Below, piece after piece: positions 1-5,873 of a stretch of 6,119 nucleotides of DNA. A program made the translations under genes and the position numbers. The DNA is taken from the NCBI GenBank assembly GCA_021805485.1, contig JAJZFF010000588.1, forward strand, positions 1 to 6,119, written 5' to 3'. Source of the stretch: Pseudomonadota bacterium. Lineage in GTDB: Bacteria > Pseudomonadota > Alphaproteobacteria > Acetobacterales > Acetobacteraceae. Each line of letters opens with the position of its first letter. The stretch's first letter is position 1. Under the pieces are notes generated by a model, which was not told where the DNA came from, did no database searches, and worked only from the letters and a program-made list of their open reading frames with translations.

Positions 1-319
1 ACAGACGGTCGCCCAGGGCCGCGAAATCGGGCTCGGTGCGTGAGACCAGCGCAGCGCGGACGGCTTCGCCGCTGGTCATGATGCCGTCGTATAGCTCGGG
101 GCCGATGTCCATCGCGGCCAGGGCGGCGGCGACCGGCGCGGTGCGGCGGGGCGCGTTGGAGAGGAAGACGACGCGCTTGCCGGCCTCGCGCAGGTGGCGC
201 AGGCAGGCGGGAACGCCGGGATAGGGGCGCACGCCGTCATGCACCACGCCCCAGAGATCGACGATGAAGCCGTCGTGATCATGGGCGAGGGTTTCGACGC
301 TCATCGTATCGGCGGTCAT
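1..319 (-). CDS. HAD class IIA phosphatase-like hydrolase (N-terminal part, gene runs off the window)
   Basis: About 106 residues of the N-terminus are visible. Seen: HAD motif I as DLWGVVHDG, with the presumed nucleophile Asp21 and Asp28-Gly29 further on. The second motif I aspartate is replaced by Trp23, which I recall as typical of the TIGR01459-type subgroup of HAD-IIA hydrolases. Motif II is FLSNAPR, with Ser54. The C2-type cap, motif III and motif IV lie outside the window. Family members are around 280-300 residues, so roughly a third is present. Start choice: the ATG at 319 overlaps the pyrD stop codon (ATGA) and has GGAG about 9 nt upstream inside the end of pyrD. A second in-frame ATG at 304 (Met6) is possible. 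The overlap suggests translational coupling as the third gene of the lipoprotein-pyrD-HAD unit. The family is a soluble cytoplasmic phosphatase type of unknown substrate. The family call is firm, the function is not. Confidence 0.88.
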   Translation of the reverse strand, partial: MTADTMSVETLAHDHDGFIVDLWGVVHDGVRPYPGVPACLRHLREAGKRVVFLSNAPRRTAPVAAALAAMDIGPELYDGIMTSGEAVRAALVSRTEPDFAALGDRL

Positions 320-1380
320 GGAGCGATCTCCGCGAGGCGGTCGGCATCGCGGCCGACGAGCTCGGCGAGGGTGGCGGCGCCGTACTGGTCGAGCAGGGCG
401 GACAGGCCGGCGGCGAGGCGGGGCAGCAATGACGGCCCCTGATAGACGAAGGCGGTATAGACCTGCACGAGGCTGGCGCCGGCGCGGAACTTGGCGAGGG
501 CCTGTTCCGGCGTCGCCACGCCGCCGACGCCGATCAGCAGAAGCCGGTCGCCGGCGAGCAGGCGGACGCGGGCGAGCATGCGCGTCGCCCGGTTGAACAG
601 CGGCGCGCCGGACAGGCCGCCGGCCTCGCCGCGCGCCGCGCCGCGCAGGCTCTCGGGCCGGGCGAGCGTGGTGTTGCTGACGATCAGCCCGGCCACCGCG
701 CGGCCGACCGCCATGTCGACCAGCTCGGGCAGCGCCGCCTCGTCGAGATCGGGGGCCAGCTTGACGAAGAGCGGCGGCGCGTTGGGCACGGCGGCGCGGA
801 TCGCGTCGAGGATCGCGGCCAGACGGTCGGCGGCCTGCAGGTCGCGCAGGCCAGGCGTGTTCGGCGAAGAGACGTTGATCGCGACGTAGTCGGCATGCGG
901 GGCGACCGCGGCGACCAGGGCGGGGTAGTCGGCCAGCGGATCGGCGCCCTCCTTGTTGATGCCGAGATTGGCGCCGAGCGCCGTGAGCGCGCGGTCAGCC
1001 CTGGCAAGGCGGGCGGCGAAACCCTCGATTCCGAGATTGTTGAAGCCCATGCGGTTGATCAGCGCGCCGTCATCCTCGAGGCGGAACAGGCGGGGCTTCG
1101 GATTGCCCGGCTGCGGCCGGCGGGTGACGGTGCCGGCCTCGACGAAGCCGAAGCCGAGGCGGGACAGGCCGGCGAGGGCGGCGGCGTTCTTGTCGAACCC
1201 GGCGGCGAGGCCGATCGGCAGGGCGATGGTCCGTCCGAAGGCCGGCATGGCGAGGCGCGGATCGGCGGGAACACGCTGCCTTCCGGCGAGGCCGAGGCGC
1301 AGCGCCGCAATGGCGGCGTTGTGCGCCGTCTCCGGTTCGAGAAGGCGCAGCGCGGCCGTCGCCAGATCAGCGACGGGCAT
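316..1380 (-). CDS. pyrD: Dihydroorotate dehydrogenase (quinone), class 2
   Basis: Oxidises dihydroorotate to orotate in de novo pyrimidine synthesis. It is an FMN enzyme that passes electrons to the quinone pool at the inner membrane. At 354 aa it has full class 2 length. Residues 1-40 form the helical N-terminal extension typical of the membrane-associated class, including LEPETAH, like the LDPERAH region of E. coli PyrD as I recall it. Core motifs in order: GFDKN (61-65), RMGFNN (110-115), NVSSPNTPGLR (169-179), Lys207, SNTT (235-238), GGLSG (254-258), the phosphate-binding GVGG (284-287) and YTAFVYQGP (308-316). Ser172 aligns with the catalytic base Ser175 of the E. coli enzyme; class 1 enzymes use Cys. 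No key residue appears lost. The ATG shares one base with the preceding lipoprotein stop (TAATG) and has no strong Shine-Dalgarno of its own, so its translation is probably coupled. The stop overlaps the HAD gene start (ATGA). Confidence 0.97.
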   Translation of the reverse strand: MPVADLATAALRLLEPETAHNAAIAALRLGLAGRQRVPADPRLAMPAFGRTIALPIGLAAGFDKNAAALAGLSRLGFGFVEAGTVTRRPQPGNPKPRLFRLEDDGALINRMGFNNLGIEGFAARLARADRALTALGANLGINKEGADPLADYPALVAAVAPHADYVAINVSSPNTPGLRDLQAADRLAAILDAIRAAVPNAPPLFVKLAPDLDEAALPELVDMAVGRAVAGLIVSNTTLARPESLRGAARGEAGGLSGAPLFNRATRMLARVRLLAGDRLLLIGVGGVATPEQALAKFRAGASLVQVYTAFVYQGPSLLPRLAAGLSALLDQYGAATLAELVGRDADRLAEIAP

Positions 1381-1823
1381 TACTTCGCGAAGACCACGAT
1401 CTCGGGTGTTGCGGGCGGCGGTACCGCGTGCAGCGGCGCCGAGGCGCCGAGCGAGACGTGATCGGGCGCGACACCGTCGGCGACGATGGCATCCGCGACC
1501 TGGGCCGCGCGCGGCGCGAGGCGCGCCATCGCCATTTCGGCGGCGGCGGGACCGCCCGCCGTCGGGCCGGTGACATAGACGCGGAAGCGCGCCTTGGGAT
1601 TGATCTTCAACGCGGCATCCACCGCGTATTTCACCGATGGCGACCAGATTTCCGTGGATTCGGGGATGGTGACCAGCGGCAGGCGGCCGTTGAAGCTGGT
1701 GAGGGCCGCAACGTCGACCAGCGACGGCGCCCCGGCATAGGGTCCGGGCGTTCTTCGGCCGGGCACGGCACAGCCGGCGAGAATCGCGGGGAGGAGAACA
1801 AGGGTGAGGGTCGAACGGCGCAT
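1380..1823 (-). CDS. Small lipoprotein with a degenerate OmpA-like C-terminal domain
   Basis: A 147-residue protein. Seen: a basic N-terminus (MRR), a hydrophobic stretch (residues 5-16) and a lipobox LAGC with the lipidation Cys18, so an exported lipoprotein is well supported. A Pro/Gly-rich linker (20-35) follows, then a compact domain (about 40-147). Inference: residues 62-147 follow the beta-alpha-beta-alpha-beta pattern of the OmpA-like peptidoglycan-binding fold: a helix before NPKARFRVYV (75-84), LAPRAAQVADAIVADGV (102-118), then VSLGAS and a terminal EIVVF strand. Arg105 sits where the conserved Arg of the LSxxRA motif would be, but the usual GHTD aspartate motif is replaced by TGPT (85-88), so peptidoglycan binding is doubtful. 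The start ATG has AAAGG about 7 nt upstream. This is the first gene of the unit with pyrD, with a one-base overlap. I do not recognise a named family; the lipoprotein call is firm and the fold call tentative. Confidence 0.85.
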   Translation of the reverse strand: MRRSTLTLVLLPAILAGCAVPGRRTPGPYAGAPSLVDVAALTSFNGRLPLVTIPESTEIWSPSVKYAVDAALKINPKARFRVYVTGPTAGGPAAAEMAMARLAPRAAQVADAIVADGVAPDHVSLGASAPLHAVPPPATPEIVVFAK

Positions 1824-1901
1824 GATCGGCCTTTACTGAAGCTTGGCCCCGGCGGCAATGGCAGGAGAATTAACGAAAATCCAGATCGCGCGGCACGGCG
1901 T

Positions 1902-1966
1902 CCGGATGGCCGGGCCCGGTGCCGCCGGGGTGCAATACAGCCCGCGCGCGGCACCGGGCAATCCGG
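1902..1966 (-). terminator. Strong GC-rich hairpin downstream of the FAH-family gene (candidate terminator)
   Basis: The perfect 12-bp arms GCCCGGTGCCGC (1914-1925) and GCGGCACCGGGC (1948-1959) flank a 22-base loop. An outer stem CCGGAT (1902-1907) pairs with ATCCGG (1961-1966), leaving a 6-base bulge on the left and one unpaired A on the right. It starts 25 bp after the FAH stop codon when read on the minus strand. No T tract follows directly; a T-rich patch (GATTTTCGTTAATT) comes about 20 nt later. It could therefore be a non-canonical terminator, an RNA-stabilising hairpin, or a leader structure for the lipoprotein-pyrD unit that follows on the same strand. Confidence 0.45.
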
Positions 1967-1991
1967 CCTTTCCGGTCATGCCGGGCGCGAA

Positions 1992-2837
1992 TCAGCCGCC
2001 GGTCGTCTTCTGCGTCTGCTCGCCAAGCCCGGCGATGCCGAGGCGCACGGTCTGGCCGGGCCGCAGGAAGACCGGCTCAGGCTTGATGCCCATGCCGACG
2101 CCGGGCGGTGTGCCGGTGGCGATGATGTCACCGGGTTCGAGCCGGATGAAGCGGCTGACATAGGAGACCAGCGTCTTCACGCCGAAGATCATCGTCCGCG
2201 TGTTGCCGTTCTGCATCCGCTTGCCGTCGACCTCGCACCAGAGATCGAGAGCCTGCGGATCGGGCACCTCGTCGCGGGTGACGAGGAAGGGGCCGGTCGG
2301 GCCGAAGCTCGGGCAGCCCTTGCCCTTGTCCCACGTGCCGCCGCGGCGGATCTGGTATTCGCGTTCGCTGACATCGTTGACCACGCAGTAGCCGGCGACG
2401 TGATCGAGCGCCGCGTCCTCGGCGATATGGGAGCCGCCGGTGCCGATGATCACGCCGAGTTCGACCTCCCAGTCCGTCTCCTTCGAGCCGGGCGGGATCA
2501 CGATATCGTCGTTCGGGCCCGAATACGCGCTGCCGGCCTTGAGGAAGATGATCGGCTCCTCCGGCACCTTGAGCCCGGATTCGGCCGCATGGTCGGCATA
2601 GTTGAGGCCGATGCAGATGAAATTGACCGGCCGGGGAACCGGCGCGCCGATCCGCGTGCCGGCGGGCACCAGCGGCAGCGTCGCGGCGTCGAGCGCGGCG
2701 AGGCGCGCAAGCCCGGCATCGGAGAGAACGGTGGCGTCGATTTCGGCAATGACGCCGGAGAGGTCGCGCAGCGCGCCGGAGGCATCGACAATTCCCGGAC
2801 GTTCGGCGCCGCTGGCGCCATGCCTGAACAGTTTCAT
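1992..2837 (-). CDS. Fumarylacetoacetate hydrolase (FAH) family protein
   Basis: A 281-residue cytoplasmic enzyme of the FAH superfamily: metal-dependent hydrolases, isomerases and decarboxylases acting on 2-oxo or diketo acids. Residues 1-70 form the small N-terminal domain and about 71-276 the catalytic FAH fold. Seen: FICIGLNYADHAAE (73-86, with His83), DWEVELG (122-128) and NDVSERE (154-160). Glu124, Glu126 and Asp155 are the expected Mg/Mn ligands. KGKGCPSFGPTGP (171-183) and the C-terminal TGTPPGVG (241-248) are also family hallmarks. All expected residues are present. The closest type I recall is the group annotated as ureidoglycolate lyase or 2,4-didehydro-3-deoxy-L-rhamnonate hydrolase; such labels are unreliable for the exact substrate. 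GGGAG lies 9 nt before the ATG, supporting this start. It is divergent from the aminotransferase-dehydrogenase pair, hinting at shared control. Its reaction in that pathway is not evident. Confidence 0.93.
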   Translation of the reverse strand: MKLFRHGASGAERPGIVDASGALRDLSGVIAEIDATVLSDAGLARLAALDAATLPLVPAGTRIGAPVPRPVNFICIGLNYADHAAESGLKVPEEPIIFLKAGSAYSGPNDDIVIPPGSKETDWEVELGVIIGTGGSHIAEDAALDHVAGYCVVNDVSEREYQIRRGGTWDKGKGCPSFGPTGPFLVTRDEVPDPQALDLWCEVDGKRMQNGNTRTMIFGVKTLVSYVSRFIRLEPGDIIATGTPPGVGMGIKPEPVFLRPGQTVRLGIAGLGEQTQKTTGG

Positions 2838-2846
2838 ATATTTAAA

Positions 2847-2857
2847 CTCCCATTATA
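2847..2857 (-). promoter_or_regulatory. Shine-Dalgarno and consensus-like TATAAT upstream of the FAH-family gene
   Basis: On the minus strand the sequence reads TATAAT (2857-2852) followed directly by GGGAG (2851-2847, sharing no base) and then the ATG at 2837. GGGAG at 9-nt spacing is a good ribosome binding site. TATAAT is a perfect -10 match in a GC-rich genome. However, transcription from it would begin at or just past the ribosome site, and no -35 match is visible 16-18 bp upstream. The ribosome site is therefore well supported, and the -10 role is only a possibility. Confidence 0.4.
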
Positions 2858-2916
2858 GTCGAGCACCGCTTTTAGGCCCGGCGGCGGCGCGGGCCAAGGG
2901 GCGGCGAAACGACGGT

Positions 2917-2960
2917 GATGTGTTCAGGATAATCGACAGACTGTCACGAAACGGCACATC
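2917..2960. promoter_or_regulatory. Candidate operator: 11-bp perfect palindrome inside a wider inverted repeat
   Basis: GACAGACTGTC (2935-2945) is a perfect 5-1-5 palindrome. It is bracketed by GATGTG (2917-2922) and its reverse complement CACATC (2955-2960), nearly but not exactly concentric with it. A 7-bp direct repeat CGAAACG occurs at 2905-2911 and 2947-2953, 42 bp apart, close to four helical turns. The region lies between divergent genes, a usual place for a shared regulator site. No regulator gene is in the window, and arms this short could arise by chance. Confidence 0.35.
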
Positions 2961-2971
2961 AACCGCCAGGC

Positions 2972-2998
2972 TTGCGCGTGTTCCGATTAAAATAATAA
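2972..2998 (+). promoter_or_regulatory. Weak candidate promoter for the aminotransferase gene
   Basis: TTGCGC (2972-2977) and TAATAA (2993-2998) are 15 bp apart in the only AT-rich patch ahead of the aminotransferase gene. Both boxes match the sigma70 consensus only partly and the spacing is short. Transcription would start near 3005, giving a leader of about 28 nt that holds the GAGGA ribosome site (3021-3025, 7 nt before the ATG). The palindrome at 2935-2945 would then sit about 65 bp upstream of the start site, a distance compatible with an activator site. Confidence 0.25.
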
Positions 2999-3032
2999 GC
3001 TGACGATATTTCCTTTCTGCGAGGACCGTTCC

Positions 3033-4358
3033 ATGAACCAGCCCGCTTCGCGCTCGAACGAGCCGCTGATCCATCACTGGATGCCCTTCACCGCCAACAA
3101 GCAGTTCCATGATGCGCCGCGCATCATCGCCCGCGCCGAGGGGGTGCATTACTGGAATACGGCGGGCGAGAAGCTGCTGGACTCGGTCTCCGGCCTCTAC
3201 ACCACGCCGGCCGGACACGGGCGGCGCGAGATCCGCGACGCGGTGGCGCGGCAGCTCGAGGAGCTGGATTACGCGCCGGCCTTCCAGTTCGGCGTGCCCG
3301 GCTCGTTCCGGCTGGCCACCGAACTGGCGCAGATGCTGCCCGCCGGGCTGAACCGCGTGTTCTTCGCCGGCTCGGGATCGGAAGCGGTCGAATCCGCGCT
3401 CAAGGTCGCGATCCAGTATCACCGCGTGCGCGGCCAGGGGCAGCGGCAGCGGATCATCGGCCGGGCGCGCGGCTATCACGGGGTCAATTTCGGCGGCTGG
3501 TCGGTCGGCGGCATGGTGAAGAACCGCGAGGCATTCGGCCTCGGCCTGCCGGGCGTCGCGCATATGCGGCACACGCACATCCCCGAGAACCGCTTCCAGA
3601 TGGGCCAGGGCGAGCATGGCGGCGTCGATCTCGCCGACGATCTGCAGCGCATGATCGATCTCTATGGCGCCGACACCATCGCCGCCTGCATCGTCGAGCC
3701 GATCGCGGGATCGACGGGCGTGCTGGTGCCGCCGAAGGGCTATCTGGAGCGGCTGCGCGAGATCTGCACGAAGCACGGCATCCTGCTGATCTTCGACGAG
3801 GTGATCTGCGGCTTCGGCCGCACCGGCGCGCCCTTCGCGGCGGATGCGTTCGGCGTGGTGCCGGACATGCTGACCATGGCCAAGGCGATCACCAACGGCA
3901 ACATCCCGATGGCCGCCGTCGCCGTGCGGGAGGACGTGCAGCAGGCGATTCTCGATGCCGCCGGGCCGGAGGCGGTGGAGTTCTTCCACGGCTACACCTA
4001 TTCGGCGCATCCGGTGGCCTGCGCCGCCGCGCTGGCGACGCTGAAGATTTTCCGCGAGGATGACCTGTTCGCGCGCGGCGCGGCGCTGGCGCCGAAATTC
4101 CTCGAACGCATCGCGGCACTGCGCGACGTCCCGATCGTCATCGACACCCGCGGTTTCGGCCTGCTCGGCGCGGTCGATCTCGCGCCCGAGGGCGGGCCGG
4201 GCAAGCGTGGCTTCGCCGTGCTGCGCCGCGCCTTCGAACAGGGGCTGGTGCTGCGGGTTGCCGGCGATACGGTGATCTTCGCCCCGCTCTTCATCACCAC
4301 CGACGACCAGCTCGACGAGATGTTCGACAAGCTGCGCAAGGTGCTGGCCACCGTCTGA
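3033..4358 (+). CDS. Class III omega-amino acid:pyruvate-type aminotransferase (PLP)
   Basis: Transfers the terminal amino group of an omega-amino acid (beta-alanine, GABA or a similar amine) to an oxo acid, usually pyruvate, in the cytoplasm. It has 441 residues, the usual length for omega-APT (EC 2.6.1.18-type). Seen: HWMPFTANKQF (15-25), GHGRREI (61-67), the cofactor phosphate loop GSGSEA (113-118), GYHGVNFGG (147-155), FDEVICGFGRTG (254-265, with Asp255 for the pyridine nitrogen), the Schiff-base Lys284 in AKAITNG, and the second-subunit phosphate contact around YTYSAHP (321-327). Arg408 aligns with the arginine that binds the substrate carboxylate in Pseudomonas and Chromobacterium homologues. 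Odd: the usual GLWC motif is GLYTTP (54-59), so the active-site Trp is Tyr56. Start: GAGGA lies 7 nt before the ATG. The dehydrogenase gene follows 37 bp later, almost surely in the same operon. Family certain; exact substrate open. Confidence 0.93.
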   Translation: MNQPASRSNEPLIHHWMPFTANKQFHDAPRIIARAEGVHYWNTAGEKLLDSVSGLYTTPAGHGRREIRDAVARQLEELDYAPAFQFGVPGSFRLATELAQMLPAGLNRVFFAGSGSEAVESALKVAIQYHRVRGQGQRQRIIGRARGYHGVNFGGWSVGGMVKNREAFGLGLPGVAHMRHTHIPENRFQMGQGEHGGVDLADDLQRMIDLYGADTIAACIVEPIAGSTGVLVPPKGYLERLREICTKHGILLIFDEVICGFGRTGAPFAADAFGVVPDMLTMAKAITNGNIPMAAVAVREDVQQAILDAAGPEAVEFFHGYTYSAHPVACAAALATLKIFREDDLFARGAALAPKFLERIAALRDVPIVIDTRGFGLLGAVDLAPEGGPGKRGFAVLRRAFEQGLVLRVAGDTVIFAPLFITTDDQLDEMFDKLRKVLATV

Positions 4359-4368
4359 ACCGGCGGCC

Positions 4369-4389
4369 AGACAGGACACAGAGACAGGA
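4369..4389 (+). repeat. Duplicated AGACAGGA carrying the dehydrogenase ribosome site
   Basis: AGACAGGA occurs at 4369-4376 and again at 4382-4389, a 13-bp period, within the 37-bp gap between the aminotransferase and dehydrogenase genes. The second copy provides AGGA 6 nt before the ATG at 4396, which supports that start. The first copy lies too far away to act directly on that start. It looks like a small tandem duplication of a Shine-Dalgarno-like segment. Confidence 0.5.
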
Positions 4390-4395
4390 TCATAG

Positions 4396-5826
4396 ATGTA
4401 CAAGGACGTTTTGCTGCATATCGGCGGGGCATGGACGAAATCCGCCTCGGGCCGCACGCTCGACGTGATCAACCCGGCGACCGAGGAGGTGATCGGCACC
4501 GCCGCCCATGCGGGGCGCGAGGATCTCGACGCCGCGATCGCAGCGGCGGAGGCTGGCTATGCGACCTGGCGGGCGACGCCGGCATTCCAGCGCGCGGCGC
4601 TGCTGCGCAAGGCCGCCGAGCTGATCCGGGCGCGGATTCCCGAGATCGCCACGATCATGACGATGGAACAGGGCAAGCCGCTGGCCGAGGCGAAGGGCGA
4701 AACCACGGTCGCCGCCGACGTGATCGACTGGTTCGCCGAAGAGGCGAAGCGCACCTATGGCCGGGTGATCCCGGCGCGGGCGGCGGGCGTCTACCAGCTC
4801 GTGGTCAAGGAGCCGGTCGGCATCGTCGCCGCCTTCACGCCGTGGAACTTCCCGATCAACCAGGCGGTGCGCAAGGTCTCGGCCGCGCTGGCCGCCGGCT
4901 GCGCGGTGATCCTGAAGGGGCCGGAGGAAACGCCGGGCGCCTGCGCCGAGCTGGTGCGCGCCTTCGCCGATGCCGGGCTGCCGCCGGGCGTGCTCAACCT
5001 CGTCTACGGCGTGCCGGCCGAGATTTCCGAATATCTGATCCCGCACCGCGCAGTGCGGAAGATTTCCTTCACCGGCTCGACCGCGGTGGGCAAGCATCTC
5101 GCCGCCCTCGCCGGGGCGCACATGAAGCGGGCGACGATGGAACTCGGCGGCCACGCGCCGGCGATCGTCTTCGAGGACGCCGATCTCGACGCGGCGGCGA
5201 AGATCCTCGCCGCCAACAAGTTCCGCAATGCCGGCCAGGTCTGCGTCGCGCCGACGCGCTTCCTCGTGCAGGAGAGCGTCTATGACGGGTTCATGGAGCG
5301 CTTCCTCGGCGCGGTCCGGAAAATCAAGGTCGGCAACGGGCTCGAGGAGGGCACGACGATGGGGCCGCTCGCCAACGAGCGCCGCATCCCGGCGATCGAG
5401 GGCTTCATCGCCGACGCGACGAAGCACGGCGCGAAGGTGGCCGAAGGCGGCGAGCGGATCGGCAACAAGGGATATTTCTTCCAGCCCACCGTGCTGACCG
5501 ACATTCCGACCACGGCGCGGGTGATGAACGAGGAACCGTTCGGCCCGCTCGCGCTGGTCAACCGTTTCTCGACCTTCGAGGACGCGGTGACCGAGGCCAA
5601 CCGGCTGGAATACGGCCTCGCCGCCTACGCCTATTCGCGGTCGGCCAGAACGGTCACGGCGCTGGGCGACCGCATCGAATCGGGGATGATCTCGATCAAC
5701 CATCACGGCATCGCCCTGCCCGAGACGCCGTTCGGCGGCATGAAGGACAGCGGCTATGGCTGGGAAGGCGGCGCCGAGGCGATCGAGGCCTATCTCGCCA
5801 CCAAGTTCGTGACCCAGGCGTCGTAA
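4396..5826 (+). CDS. NAD-dependent succinate-semialdehyde dehydrogenase-like aldehyde dehydrogenase
   Basis: A 476-residue ALDH superfamily enzyme that oxidises an aldehyde, here probably a carboxylate semialdehyde, to the acid. Catalytic residues seen: Asn151 in PWNFP, Lys174, Glu249 in MELGG, the nucleophile Cys283 in GQVCVAP, and EEPFGP (379-384). The nucleotide loop FTGSTAVGK (225-233) is intact. The segment LKGPEE has Glu177 three residues after Lys174, as in NAD-preferring ALDHs; E. coli GabD has Ser there and uses NADP. Arg159 (8 after Asn151) and Arg277 (6 before Cys283) match the two arginines that hold succinate semialdehyde in human SSADH (Arg213, Arg334, from memory). This supports an omega-carboxylate substrate over simple aldehydes. 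The third contact, a Ser in the human enzyme, is Ala/Leu here (440-441). It is the second gene after the aminotransferase, whose product it would oxidise. It does not look like a CoA-acylating methylmalonate-semialdehyde dehydrogenase. Confidence 0.92.
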   Translation: MYKDVLLHIGGAWTKSASGRTLDVINPATEEVIGTAAHAGREDLDAAIAAAEAGYATWRATPAFQRAALLRKAAELIRARIPEIATIMTMEQGKPLAEAKGETTVAADVIDWFAEEAKRTYGRVIPARAAGVYQLVVKEPVGIVAAFTPWNFPINQAVRKVSAALAAGCAVILKGPEETPGACAELVRAFADAGLPPGVLNLVYGVPAEISEYLIPHRAVRKISFTGSTAVGKHLAALAGAHMKRATMELGGHAPAIVFEDADLDAAAKILAANKFRNAGQVCVAPTRFLVQESVYDGFMERFLGAVRKIKVGNGLEEGTTMGPLANERRIPAIEGFIADATKHGAKVAEGGERIGNKGYFFQPTVLTDIPTTARVMNEEPFGPLALVNRFSTFEDAVTEANRLEYGLAAYAYSRSARTVTALGDRIESGMISINHHGIALPETPFGGMKDSGYGWEGGAEAIEAYLATKFVTQAS

Positions 5827-5843
5827 GACGCCGAAGCGACCGG

Positions 5844-5873
5844 GGCGCTCAGCCGAGTTTCGGCGTGAGCGCC
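5844..5873. terminator. Hairpin between convergent genes (candidate bidirectional terminator)
   Basis: GGCGCTCA-GCCGA (5844-5856) pairs with TCGGC (5860-5864) and TGAGCGCC (5866-5873): 13 base pairs, a 3-base GTT loop and one bulged G (5865). It begins 17 bp after the dehydrogenase stop and overlaps the last codons and stop of the minus-strand peptidase gene. Neither side has a T tract, so it is not a textbook intrinsic terminator. The position between convergent 3' ends favours a role in ending or stabilising both transcripts. Confidence 0.5.

Noticed and set aside
895..1573. Plus-strand open frames of 188 and 206 codons antisense to pyrD
   Set aside because: PyrD on the other strand has every expected family motif; these frames have none and biased composition.
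1428..2858. Plus-strand open frame of 476 codons across the lipoprotein and FAH genes
   Set aside because: It runs antisense to two genes with clear motifs and through the intergenic hairpin, with an Arg/Asp/Gly-rich composition typical of a shadow frame.
2875..2895. GGCCCG/CGGGCC hairpin in the divergent intergenic region as a terminator
   Set aside because: The stem is only 6 bp with a 9-base GC-rich loop, has no T tract on either side, and sits upstream of both genes, where a terminator is not expected.
2853..4499. Minus-strand open frame of 548 codons antisense to the aminotransferase gene
   Set aside because: Its product is rich in Arg, His, Asp, Glu and Gly with no recognisable domain, and it lies opposite a gene with complete class III aminotransferase motifs. 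Long antisense frames are common in DNA this GC-rich.
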